Positions 1 to 8,437 of a stretch of DNA of 30,833 nt are shown here, in pieces. The number at the start of each line of letters is the position of its first letter. The first letter of the stretch is position 1. The notes beneath the pieces are model-generated. The model saw only the letters and a list, made by a program, of their open reading frames with translations. It did not search any database and was not told the DNA's origin. The stretch comes from CAYVQU01 sp964453155 (lineage in GTDB: Bacteria > Chloroflexota > Anaerolineae > Anaerolineales > UBA11858), in the NCBI GenBank assembly GCA_964453155.1, contig CAYVQU010000053.1, positions 1 to 30,833 on the forward strand, written 5' to 3'. The translations under genes were made by a program, and so were the position numbers.

Positions 1-162
1 CAATTTGTTTCAGTAAATCGGCTGCTGGTCTATCCGTTGGCGATTTTGTTGCTTAGTTTAGTTTTGACGATCCTTATGGCGATAATTTCTTACGAATTTT
101 TAGAAAAACCTTTCTTAGCGTATAAACGCCGATTTACTTTCATAAAATCAAGGCCAATTTAG
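1..162 (+). CDS. C-terminal end of an acyltransferase 3 (OafA/YrhL-like) membrane protein, partial
   Basis: Frame 1 is open from the window edge to a TAG at 160-162 and encodes 53 residues. They contain one hydrophobic segment (roughly residues 9-30, rich in Leu/Ile/Val) followed by ISYEFLEKPFL and a basic tail. A last membrane helix followed by a Tyr-x-Phe-x-Glu-Lys-Pro-Phe signature is typical of the end of acyltransferase family 3 proteins, which O-acylate surface polysaccharides. The gene starts outside the window. Its 3' end overlaps the convergent Nudix gene by 15 bases, and no hairpin is visible between them. The family call rests only on this tail, so it is good but not certain. Confidence 0.7.
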   Translation, partial: QFVSVNRLLVYPLAILLLSLVLTILMAIISYEFLEKPFLAYKRRFTFIKSRPI

Positions 163-675
163 TTCTCTATTAAGATACAAATCCAGCGCCCCCAAGTGAA
201 ATGTAAAGAATTTTTCCGGCGATTCTGAAACCATCTTGCGCAGTTTCGATTTCTTGACCCAGCGGATATCCCGCACTTCTCCTATGCCAGGGACAGGCTC
301 AGTATCTGCGACAGTGCAGATGAACACAAACCCAATTCGTGGTTTCCCTTTCGTCTCCTGCTGGCAGCAGAATGGGACAAAGGCAAAGGCCTCATCACCG
401 CGCGAAGAGTGCGGCTGGGTGTGAATATTGGGTCTGAAGCCAGTAACCCGTAAGCCAGTTTCTTCAAAAACTTCCCGTTTTAGCGCGGTGTAGATATTCT
501 CAAAAGTCTCGATGGTGCCCGCGGGGATTTCCAGAGCGCCCGAATACTTGGGGTCTTTATCGGGTTTCCAACGGGTTTGGAGCAAAACTTCGGTTTCGCC
601 CTCTTGCACACGTTCGATGATCGCTGAGATGATCGGAACGGGCCAGTTGTAGGGCGGATAATCGTGCTCAGACAT
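148..675 (-). CDS. Nudix hydrolase
   Basis: The protein has a complete Nudix box: G-x5-E-x7-REVFEETGL, inside the stretch that begins IPAGTIETFEN. The Glu residues that bind the divalent metal are all present, so the enzyme is probably active on a nucleoside diphosphate linked to another moiety; the substrate cannot be read from the sequence. The frame could start 63 bases further upstream, but the ATG at 675 (MSEHDYPP) overlaps the preceding metallophosphoesterase gene by only 8 bases (ATGTCTGA), which fits translational coupling, so I chose it; 175 residues. It is the last gene of the kinase/STAND operon and converges on the acyltransferase gene. Both enzymes of the pair act on phosphate esters or anhydrides, so a joint role in clearing a nucleotide-like signal is possible but unproven. 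Confidence 0.88.
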   Translation of the reverse strand: MSEHDYPPYNWPVPIISAIIERVQEGETEVLLQTRWKPDKDPKYSGALEIPAGTIETFENIYTALKREVFEETGLRVTGFRPNIHTQPHSSRGDEAFAFVPFCCQQETKGKPRIGFVFICTVADTEPVPGIGEVRDIRWVKKSKLRKMVSESPEKFFTFHLGALDLYLNRELNWP

Positions 676-1486
676 GGGCTCGCCAATGGATCCCGGTTTG
701 GAGCATTTTGATATAGGCATCTTGATGCGTTTCACCAAAAGAATTGCGAAAATCCAATTCTTTCAGCCGGTGAACCGCGGCTTCGAGGTTGTATTCAACC
801 CTGCGGATGGATGGTTGCCAGGAATTTCCATCTTGCTCCATCAGCACCCATGAGACGCGGGGATCACCATCTAATGGGAGGCCGGCGCTGCCAGGGTTGA
901 TGATTATCTTCTCCCCGAAGCGCTGAATAGATGGCTCATGAGTGTGCCCAATGAAGAGTTTAGAAGTTCCGTTTGCGGTCATCAGGGCTAAAATGGATTC
1001 CAGTTTTTCCCCAGCTAAATTTTTCTGGATTCCTTCACCGTGAAAATTTAATTCTCGGTACTTTTCGTCCAGATCACCAATGTCTAATTGTTGGACTTTC
1101 AAGCGGTCCAAAGGGGAATCATGAAGCAGCCACCAATCATCGACAAGGATCGAGTCTGGCAGGCCTTGGACATATTCAAGGTCCACCGCGGACATCTGAG
1201 CACGCCACCAATTGATTAACCTGATCAAATCCTGATACATGGGTTCATCTTTGCGAGGATGACTCTCGAGATCGGGGGTTAGTAGATAGTATTCGGCATT
1301 CCCTTTGATGCTTTGGAAATTTTCCAAGTCTCCCAATAGAGTAATACAGCTGCTGGGGTCCATTCCGTTGATCGTATCCCCCAGGCAGAATACTCGGTCG
1401 CAGCCCTGAGTCTGGATATCGTCAAGAACGGCTCGTAGCGCGCTGGCGTTGCCGTGGATATCGGAAAGAATGGCTGTTTTGGTCAT
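668..1486 (-). CDS. Calcineurin-like metallophosphoesterase (YfcE/MJ0936-type)
   Basis: The 272-residue protein shows the metallophosphoesterase metal motifs in order: DIHGN (residues 9-13), LGDTINGMDP (35-44), GNAE (62-65), a His in LLHDSP and the C-terminal GHTHEP. All metal ligands expected in the family are present, so it should be an active phosphodiesterase or phosphatase. Two starts are possible. The ATG at 1498 overlaps the kinase stop by 8 bases, and the ATG at 1486 lies 4 bases after that stop. I chose 1486 because the relic paralogue at 9749-9895 begins at exactly the equivalent Met. The gene is in tight succession with the kinase/STAND gene upstream and the Nudix gene downstream, so it is almost certainly co-transcribed and coupled. 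No signal peptide: cytoplasmic. Confidence 0.9.
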   Translation of the reverse strand: MTKTAILSDIHGNASALRAVLDDIQTQGCDRVFCLGDTINGMDPSSCITLLGDLENFQSIKGNAEYYLLTPDLESHPRKDEPMYQDLIRLINWWRAQMSAVDLEYVQGLPDSILVDDWWLLHDSPLDRLKVQQLDIGDLDEKYRELNFHGEGIQKNLAGEKLESILALMTANGTSKLFIGHTHEPSIQRFGEKIIINPGSAGLPLDGDPRVSWVLMEQDGNSWQPSIRRVEYNLEAAVHRLKELDFRNSFGETHQDAYIKMLQTGIHWRAHV

Positions 1487-1490
1487 AAGG

Positions 1491-4400
1491 TTACTCATTT
1501 CCTGGACAAATATCTAGATGCAAGTATTGTTGGCATTCTTCAGTTGTCAAAGAGCGCGTTAACCGCATTTGTACCAGTGCCAGTAATTCATCAAGATTGG
1601 CTGCCATGATCCTCACATAGCCATCATTTCCAGCTGTAGCAACCATCCGTCCATCAGGACTAAAGATTGCATTCGCAGCGCCGACGGGATGATCTAAATC
1701 AATAATTGTTGCGCCAGTGTGAGCGTTATGTAACGATGTCCGGTAGAGACCAGGAACACTTAAAAATTGGTCATCTGGGCTGAAATTTAACCCGGATGCC
1801 CAACCAGCGTTATGTTGGAATTCCAGGCTTATGGTTGGCTCATTATTCATACCTGAGTCCGGTAAATCCCATACCGATACCATACCACTGTTAGAGCCTG
1901 CTGCCAAAAGATTGCCATATCGGCTGAAATCTATATTCCAGATGATACTCCCATCTCCTACCAGGGTCCATAATTCTTTGCCATTGGTCGCATCCCAAAT
2001 TTTAACCATCCCATCACCACCCGCACTGGCGATGTATTGACCATCCGAACTAAAATCGACTCCATTTACTTGCTCTGTGTGCCCATCCAATGTGAAAATT
2101 TCCTGTCCGGTGGCTACTTCCCACACTCTCACTTTTTGGTCGCCTCCCCCAGTGACCAAGCGGCTCCCATCTGGAGAGTAAGCCACGCAGATTGCACCTC
2201 GCCAATTTCCCACAGCCTGGACTTCATGAGCTGGGATGATCTGAATTATTTCTCCGGATTTCGCATCCCAAATTCGGGCGGTACCATCATCGGAGACAGT
2301 TGTGAGGGAGTTTCCATCTGGCGCAACCGCCAAACCAATCACGCGCCCGGTATGTCCAGAAAGAGTATGTAACCTCTTTTGAGAATTTATATCCCAAATA
2401 ATTGCTGTCCCGTCTGAACTGGTTGATGCCAGCCAATCATTTCTCGGACTAAAGCGCACATTCCAGATTCGTCCTTCATGGGAATATTTCCCGAATTCGC
2501 TCCCCCCGCTTGGAGTGATATCCCAGATTCGCATAATGTTATCTAAACCAGCTGTCGCTACAAAACGGCCATTGGGGTCAAACGAGGCCCCACTTATAAA
2601 ACCGCTATGTCCCGATAATATGGTGGGATTTGTACCAATCGTTCCATCGGAATAATCCCAGATTTTAGCGATCCCATCTCCAGCAGTAGTAATAATTTGA
2701 GAACCATCTTTTATAAATTTCAACGTGGAAATATTTTGCCCATGAGCTCCAGGAGTAACTGAAAGGAAATTGCCCTGTTCTGCCTCGAATATATGAATAG
2801 CACCATCAAAGCTACCTACTAGAATATACTGGCCATCCGGGCTGAAAGTAGCTATCCAGGTCCGAAGATCAATGCTGTACACTTCGGCCTGACTTTCAAT
2901 ATCCCATAGTTTAACCGTTCGATCACTGCTGGTAGAAACCAGTTGCTTTCCATCTGGATGAAAATCAACAGACAACACCCTATCGTTGTGACAACACAAA
3001 ACTGCACTGGCTTGGCCCTCACCACTGGATAGAGTCGCAGCCACATCCCAAATTTTAATCACTCCATCTATGCCCGCACTGGCAAATAACGTTCCAGCTT
3101 GATTAAATGCTATTTCCAAGGTACCCAAATTATGGGCGGGGAACGTGAGTAACTCATCTCCGCGGGCTGATGAGATAATTGAAATCGTCCCGGTCAGCAT
3201 TTCGCTGCCAGCTCTCTGTTCGTGGGGTAAAACCAACAGGGATCCGTCCGGACTAAATTCAGCCCGATTAATCCTTTTCCCAGTCAAATTTTCGTTTGGG
3301 AAATTATTGAATCCCGGAATTGAGCGGGTATAGACAATATTGCCACTTTCAATATCTACCAGGACGCCACCATTTAAACCAGACGCAAAAATTTGGTCTC
3401 CATCTGGGCTATAGGCCGGATAGTACCCCGTGATATCCCCCGGCATTGAGACTATCTGCCTGATCCGAGATGTTTGGACGGCTTGATGCAAAGCTTCTTC
3501 CCCTTCAATCGTGTGGGTTTGATTCAACGCTTCCAGTGCCAATAAGATACTGCGTTCTGGGTCTTCATCTAAGTTGAGTAATGCGGCCGCAGCCAACTCT
3601 CGAGAGAAAGCAATTTGAGCAGCGCTTTCAGCTTTTGCTTGCGCGTTGGCCCGTTCCTCAGCCGCGGCGACCGCGATTTCACGCTGAATATTGGCTTCGG
3701 CTTCTTGAGCTTGCGCGCTGGCAGCACTTTCAGCGGCTAGATCGGCGTTGGCCTGGGCCTCAATGGCCCGGGTCGCGGCCAATGCGGCTTGTTCCTCTGC
3801 GATGGCCTGTTGAGTGGCCCGGGCGAGGGATTCGGTTTGAAAAAGATTCCGTTGATTAAAGGCGAAAATTGAGAGAACCAGGGCAATAATCGCCGCTCCG
3901 GCAAAGACACCAACCAGGGCGCGTAGGAAATTTTGAGAGCGGCGTTTGAGAAGTTGTTCCCGTTTTTGTTGTTCAATCTCGGCCGCCTCCTGGGCCTGAC
4001 GGTTGGCTGAACTAGCATCCAGGAATTTAAGCTCATTGGTTGTAAGAGCAACATCGGAGTCTTTAATCCAGGTAGTAAACTGGATGAGACGGGTTCCTTG
4101 CAGCAGGTAGCTGGTATCGTGGTCATTCTGGGTCCATTCAGTGGTGGCCTGTGCCAGGGCGCGCTGGTTGCGGATATCATTCCGGCTATCTGCCAACCAA
4201 CCACGTAATCGGGACCATTCACGCAATAGAGCTTCATGGGCCACTTCAACTGTGGGACCGCGGGTAATTGGATCGCGGTCAAAGGAGAGTAAACGGGCTT
4301 GGCCGTAGGCGTTTATGCCCGTTTCGATTGGATTGGTCTTCTGTTTTTTTTCTCCAGGGGCTGCCCCTAATGCCTTCAACTCCGATAGTAAAACCCGCCG

Positions 4401-6530
4401 CCGGGTGTCCTCCACACCCTCTCCCAGAGTCACTAATCTTAGAAATAGCTGTCGAACCGAATGTTGGCTGGACGCATCCAAGGGAGAAAAAATCTCTTCA
4501 GCGCGGCGCCCTAAAGCCCCAAATACCCCCCCGCTATCTTCATAGGCTGCCAGGGTCAACCGGCGGCCGGAGCGACGTTCAAAAAGTTCTGTGAGGACAT
4601 ATTGGAGGAGGGGCAACGTACCAGGCTGATCACCAACTTCACGAATGATCTGGGCGACTAAGCCGGGATCCAACACTAATCCCGCCCGATGGGCAGGACC
4701 TGTAATGGCCTGTTCTAACTCATCGGGCGATAGGGGTAGGACAAACTCAGTCCGCAGCCGAATTAGATCACCAAAGTCAACGTATTGGAGAGGGCGATCG
4801 GTGAAGTCGGCTCGGAGAGTTAGAATCACTCGTAAACGCGATCGAGGGTCAAGCGTGGCGGTGACTAAACTTTCTAGGAAATGCGCCCGTTCAGTTTCAG
4901 CGGTGATCTGAGTGAATACTTCCTCAAATTGATCAATAATCAACACCAATTCCACCGCTTCGTCTGCAGGAAGAATACGGTGAATTGCGCGTAATAAACC
5001 GCGTTCATCTTCTTTTAGTTGCCCTAATAGGGATTCTGGGGGATTAATCGCTATTCGTAACAGCGCGGCTTCAAGTTCTTCAAGCGGATGAGCTCCGGGC
5101 ATAAAATCTATGACAAACCAATCCTCTGACCCTGGCAATCCCCCACGGCGTAGGGCGGGGACCAAACCAGCCTTGACCACCGATGATTTACCACTGCCAC
5201 TTGGACCGACCACTGCCAGAAAACGGCAAACATCGTGCTCTTCGGCCAAACGACCTAATAAGGCTTGAATCAGGGTATCCCGGCCGTAAAAGTCATCGGC
5301 ATCGGCCTCGTGGAAAGCCCGTAAGCCTTTGAAGGGATTCTCAATTGTGGCCGCATCGATTTCATCTCCCACAAGGTTCTCGATAGAGGTGGCGGTTTGC
5401 AAATCTGAACTGGCGTACCCGGCGGCAGTTTGGAACTCGGCTAATAGAGTAGGGACATCGGGATGGCGTTCGGCGGGTTCTTTCGCCGTCGCTCGACGGA
5501 TAACGGGGTCGAGGGTCGCGGGGAGATCAGAATTATGCGATTGCAAGGACGGCAGCGGTTCGTTAAGGTGCTGCATAATCAGGTCGATAGGGGTGGGCCC
5601 CGGAAAAGGTTGAACCCCCGTCAATAATTCAAAGAGCAATATCCCGAGTGCATAGATATCTGCCTGAGGTAGGATAGGTTCGGCCCGAATTTGTTCGGGA
5701 GAGACATAACCGGGTGAGCCGATTAATGCCCCGGTTTGGGTTACTCCTTGCAGAGTAGGGTCACCGAGATTTTTAGCGATGCCGAAGTCGGCCAGATAGG
5801 CATTTTCATCTTCATCTAATAAAATATTTTCGGGTTTTAAATCACGGTGAATGACGCCGAAACGATGTGCTGCGTGTAAGGCCGCTCCAATCTGATTTAG
5901 GATTTGTTTGACCGCACTCAAGGAGACCGGTCCTGCTTTGAGACGATCTCCCAGGCTACCCGCCCGCAACAACCGCATTACCAGATAGGCCACATTAGGC
6001 TCGCGCCAATAATCGTAGAGCGGGACGATGTGAGGATGTTCGAGTCGGGCGACCAGTTGGGCTTCAGTTTCAAAACGGCGGATGAAATCAGGGTGGTTGG
6101 CAAATTGGGGCAATATGATTTTAACCGCCACTTCGCGCTCGACGGTGGGTTGCACAGCCCGATAAACCGCCCCAAAACCTCCTGAACCAATCTTCTCCCC
6201 GAGTTGGAAACCGCGCACAGCCCGGCCGCTGAGGTCTGCTTCCCCGATTTCTTCAAGGAGTGGGGGTGGAGTGGGAATCGGTGGTGGTTCAGGGGTATCC
6301 CGTAATATGGCCCGGCCCAGACGGATGAAACCGGCGCGCTCCTCTAATGGGATATTGAGCGCCATTGCCAACCGTTCTGCGATTTGAACCGAAGGACGGA
6401 GAGCATCCGCTTCAATTTTACGGAGTGTGATGGTTGCACACCCTACTCGCCGGGCCAGTTCGGCCTGAGTAAGATCATGAACGCGACGATGTTCTTTGAT
6501 TAATTTTCCGAATGAAATTTCTTGGTTCAT
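1491..6530 (-). CDS. HTH / Ser-Thr protein kinase / STAND NTPase / transmembrane / WD40 signalling protein
   Basis: This 1679-residue protein joins five modules. Residues about 7-72 form an XRE-type helix-turn-helix (QAELARRVGC). Residues about 107-370 are a Hanks-type kinase with a glycine loop (GSGGFG), the Lys in VAVKII, HRDLKPEN (228-235), DFG (248-250) and SPEQ, so it should be catalytically competent. Residues about 398-800 are an nSTAND-type NTPase that begins NPFKGLRAF and has Walker A GPSGSGKSS (442-450) and Walker B LVLIIDQFEE. A hydrophobic segment near 866-888 looks like a membrane helix; it is followed by an Ala/Glu-rich coiled coil to about 1000. The rest holds roughly a dozen WD40 repeats (IKIWDV, VKLWDI, ARIWDA and similar). 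STAND proteins usually act as sensor switches. The ATG at 6530 has AGGAG upstream. It heads an operon with the metallophosphoesterase and Nudix genes. A DNA-binding HTH and a membrane helix on one chain is odd. Confidence 0.92.
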   Translation of the reverse strand: MNQEISFGKLIKEHRRVHDLTQAELARRVGCATITLRKIEADALRPSVQIAERLAMALNIPLEERAGFIRLGRAILRDTPEPPPIPTPPPLLEEIGEADLSGRAVRGFQLGEKIGSGGFGAVYRAVQPTVEREVAVKIILPQFANHPDFIRRFETEAQLVARLEHPHIVPLYDYWREPNVAYLVMRLLRAGSLGDRLKAGPVSLSAVKQILNQIGAALHAAHRFGVIHRDLKPENILLDEDENAYLADFGIAKNLGDPTLQGVTQTGALIGSPGYVSPEQIRAEPILPQADIYALGILLFELLTGVQPFPGPTPIDLIMQHLNEPLPSLQSHNSDLPATLDPVIRRATAKEPAERHPDVPTLLAEFQTAAGYASSDLQTATSIENLVGDEIDAATIENPFKGLRAFHEADADDFYGRDTLIQALLGRLAEEHDVCRFLAVVGPSGSGKSSVVKAGLVPALRRGGLPGSEDWFVIDFMPGAHPLEELEAALLRIAINPPESLLGQLKEDERGLLRAIHRILPADEAVELVLIIDQFEEVFTQITAETERAHFLESLVTATLDPRSRLRVILTLRADFTDRPLQYVDFGDLIRLRTEFVLPLSPDELEQAITGPAHRAGLVLDPGLVAQIIREVGDQPGTLPLLQYVLTELFERRSGRRLTLAAYEDSGGVFGALGRRAEEIFSPLDASSQHSVRQLFLRLVTLGEGVEDTRRRVLLSELKALGAAPGEKKQKTNPIETGINAYGQARLLSFDRDPITRGPTVEVAHEALLREWSRLRGWLADSRNDIRNQRALAQATTEWTQNDHDTSYLLQGTRLIQFTTWIKDSDVALTTNELKFLDASSANRQAQEAAEIEQQKREQLLKRRSQNFLRALVGVFAGAAIIALVLSIFAFNQRNLFQTESLARATQQAIAEEQAALAATRAIEAQANADLAAESAASAQAQEAEANIQREIAVAAAEERANAQAKAESAAQIAFSRELAAAALLNLDEDPERSILLALEALNQTHTIEGEEALHQAVQTSRIRQIVSMPGDITGYYPAYSPDGDQIFASGLNGGVLVDIESGNIVYTRSIPGFNNFPNENLTGKRINRAEFSPDGSLLVLPHEQRAGSEMLTGTISIISSARGDELLTFPAHNLGTLEIAFNQAGTLFASAGIDGVIKIWDVAATLSSGEGQASAVLCCHNDRVLSVDFHPDGKQLVSTSSDRTVKLWDIESQAEVYSIDLRTWIATFSPDGQYILVGSFDGAIHIFEAEQGNFLSVTPGAHGQNISTLKFIKDGSQIITTAGDGIAKIWDYSDGTIGTNPTILSGHSGFISGASFDPNGRFVATAGLDNIMRIWDITPSGGSEFGKYSHEGRIWNVRFSPRNDWLASTSSDGTAIIWDINSQKRLHTLSGHTGRVIGLAVAPDGNSLTTVSDDGTARIWDAKSGEIIQIIPAHEVQAVGNWRGAICVAYSPDGSRLVTGGGDQKVRVWEVATGQEIFTLDGHTEQVNGVDFSSDGQYIASAGGDGMVKIWDATNGKELWTLVGDGSIIWNIDFSRYGNLLAAGSNSGMVSVWDLPDSGMNNEPTISLEFQHNAGWASGLNFSPDDQFLSVPGLYRTSLHNAHTGATIIDLDHPVGAANAIFSPDGRMVATAGNDGYVRIMAANLDELLALVQMRLTRSLTTEECQQYLHLDICPGNE

Positions 6531-6628
6531 CGAATCTCCTAACGCCCCATCTCAACACGGGTGATAATAATAAAAATTTTGGCTGGAATGTGGGGGAGCA
6601 CGATGGCTAACAGTGATGAATGGTGGTG

Positions 6629-6657
6629 ATTATAGCAATGAAGAAATTGGATATCAA
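6629..6657 (-). promoter_or_regulatory. Sigma-70-type promoter of the kinase/STAND operon (P1)
   Basis: On the minus strand TTGATA (6657-6652) and TATAAT (6634-6629) are separated by exactly 17 bases, and the -10 is preceded by TGC, an extended -10. This predicts a start near 6622 and a leader of about 92 bases. The spacer and upstream bases closely resemble the promoter at 9665-9693. CGAT-like motifs lie upstream of the -35 at about 6670-6690. Confidence 0.75.
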
Positions 6658-6697
6658 TAGTCCGAATGGAGTTATATCGACTTTTGAATCGATAGGT

Positions 6698-8437
6698 TCA
6701 GCTATTCTTCACGGCATGGATTGTTTTTTCTAATGCCGAAACCAGCGTTTGGATGGTATTGGCATCAAACCGGATTTGGATCCCAGCAGACGCATATAAT
6801 TCTGGCACTGATAGTCCTAATCCGCCTTGTGATAAAGCTCGACGGTAAGCAGCTACGGCTTTCGATTGATCATGTTGGGCGCGCTGCCAAAGTTGCAGGG
6901 ATCCTAATAAGGATACTCCATACCCGGCATAGTATAGGGGTAAAACAAACATCGGGATACAAGTTAGCCAGGTGTTGGCTTGTTCAGTTTCTAGATCGCT
7001 CCAATCAATACCGGGGATATATTGATGCCAGAGTTCCTTCCATTTTTGGCGGCAGCACTCTGGATTGACGCTTTCATCCGTATGGGTGTAGGCCCAATGC
7101 TCAAAACGGTCTACCATACCGATATGTGCCATGAACAGCAAAGTGTTTTCAAAGCGGTCAATTTGTGCCCGGGCAGTATTCTGATCATTATAAAAACCAC
7201 CGTGGTCAATATGTAGGAACGGCAAAGCCAGAAATTCCATGGTTTGGGCGGCAAATTCAGACCACTCACCACTTCCGCCGCGGTCCCCGAGCGATAATTG
7301 CAAATAACTGCGATGGGCGGTTTCAAAGACCTCAAACGCATGCCCCACTTCATGAAGTAACCCCATTACATCGGTATGTAGATTGGTGACTCCCATTGAA
7401 ATCAGTGAGCGGCGTGAGACAGCCAAATGTCGAGCGTTCCCTCCAGGGCCTTTGGTGGGGTGTGGCTCCAAATCTAGATAACCTTCAGCATATAAGATGT
7501 TGAAATATTCACCCAGTTTGGGGTCGATGTTCTGGAAAATGCGCGCCACCCCTGCGGTTAATTCTCTAATAGTTTGATGGGGACGTAATTCCGCCGTTCC
7601 TAGTGGCGCGGCTGGCCCATCGAATGAGAATGTCCCTGAGAGATCCCAGGGCCGAAAGGTTTCAATTTCCAAGTCATTGCAATAGCGAGCATAAATCTCA
7701 GTTGCCGCAGGTACTACTTGTGTGGCAATACTGACCTGAAATTCTTGGTAATCTGCGATGGAGTATTTCCGATCATCACGCTGCCAACGGTAAGCCAAAT
7801 AGTTTGGAAATCCAGCATTACGGGCTATTTGATGTCGAATTTTGATGAGAGTTTGCCAAGTTTGTTCTAGTTTAGCCCGATCATTCTGTTGAGCGAGATT
7901 CCATGTTTTCCAAATTTTAGATCTTGTCTGGCGATTGGGTTGTAATAGGTGTTCACGCAGCAGGCGACGGTTGATCTCTTCGCCACCCCAGGAGATATTG
8001 ACACCCGAAAATAGCTGGACATATTCTCCAGTTAGCTTATTTTCCTCTGCTTCAAGATCGGCATTATCAGGCCAATGGCGAGTTTTCGCATGGACTAAAT
8101 TTTGAAGCTGATTTTCATATCCAGGCGCTGTCAGCCGGGAAGTGATCCAGTGCTGTTCTAGAGTAACGTCCAACTCCCAGGCCGGTTGGCAAATCTCACT
8201 GAAGTAAGCCTGCCTTCTAGTTTGAGCACTTTCATCTTCCGGTTTGATTGCCGCAGCGGTGTCAATCCTGGCGTAAGCTTCCTGGATCAGAGCTTTTAAC
8301 TGCGACCAATTTGTGAGCCAATCAGCGATATTATTTGATGAGAGTTCGTAACAGTTTAAATTTTCGTAATAGGGTTCAATCGCGGTCCAATCCCAATCCA
8401 TAAAAGTGTTTACGTCTGTAGGTAGTAACCGGTTCAT
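6698..8437 (-). CDS. M3-family metallo-oligopeptidase
   Basis: The 579-residue protein carries HEVGH at residues 362-366 in the context LLHEVGHAFE, the zinc site of thermolysin-like M3 peptidases; length and the all-helical composition fit that family (oligoendopeptidase/thimet type). It should cleave short cytoplasmic peptides; no signal peptide or membrane segment is evident. The frame extends upstream to another Met, but the ATG at 8437 overlaps the TGA of the S41 peptidase gene (ATGA) and follows GGAGG by 5 bases, which settles the start. Overlap with another peptidase gene indicates one transcript and a joint peptide-degradation role. A shared promoter lies upstream of the S41 gene. Which peptides it acts on cannot be told. 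Confidence 0.88.
   Translation of the reverse strand: MNRLLPTDVNTFMDWDWTAIEPYYENLNCYELSSNNIADWLTNWSQLKALIQEAYARIDTAAAIKPEDESAQTRRQAYFSEICQPAWELDVTLEQHWITSRLTAPGYENQLQNLVHAKTRHWPDNADLEAEENKLTGEYVQLFSGVNISWGGEEINRRLLREHLLQPNRQTRSKIWKTWNLAQQNDRAKLEQTWQTLIKIRHQIARNAGFPNYLAYRWQRDDRKYSIADYQEFQVSIATQVVPAATEIYARYCNDLEIETFRPWDLSGTFSFDGPAAPLGTAELRPHQTIRELTAGVARIFQNIDPKLGEYFNILYAEGYLDLEPHPTKGPGGNARHLAVSRRSLISMGVTNLHTDVMGLLHEVGHAFEVFETAHRSYLQLSLGDRGGSGEWSEFAAQTMEFLALPFLHIDHGGFYNDQNTARAQIDRFENTLLFMAHIGMVDRFEHWAYTHTDESVNPECCRQKWKELWHQYIPGIDWSDLETEQANTWLTCIPMFVLPLYYAGYGVSLLGSLQLWQRAQHDQSKAVAAYRRALSQGGLGLSVPELYASAGIQIRFDANTIQTLVSALEKTIHAVKNS

Noticed and set aside
1600..3400. Regularly spaced similar DNA segments that could suggest a repeat array
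   Set aside because: They are the WD40 repeats of the large protein; spacing is about 120-130 bases and the similarity is at protein level, so it is not a CRISPR or satellite array.
3737..4282. Minus-strand frame of 181 codons inside the kinase/STAND gene
   Set aside because: Alternative frame of a clearly coding region; Pro/Arg-rich composition typical of out-of-frame translation.
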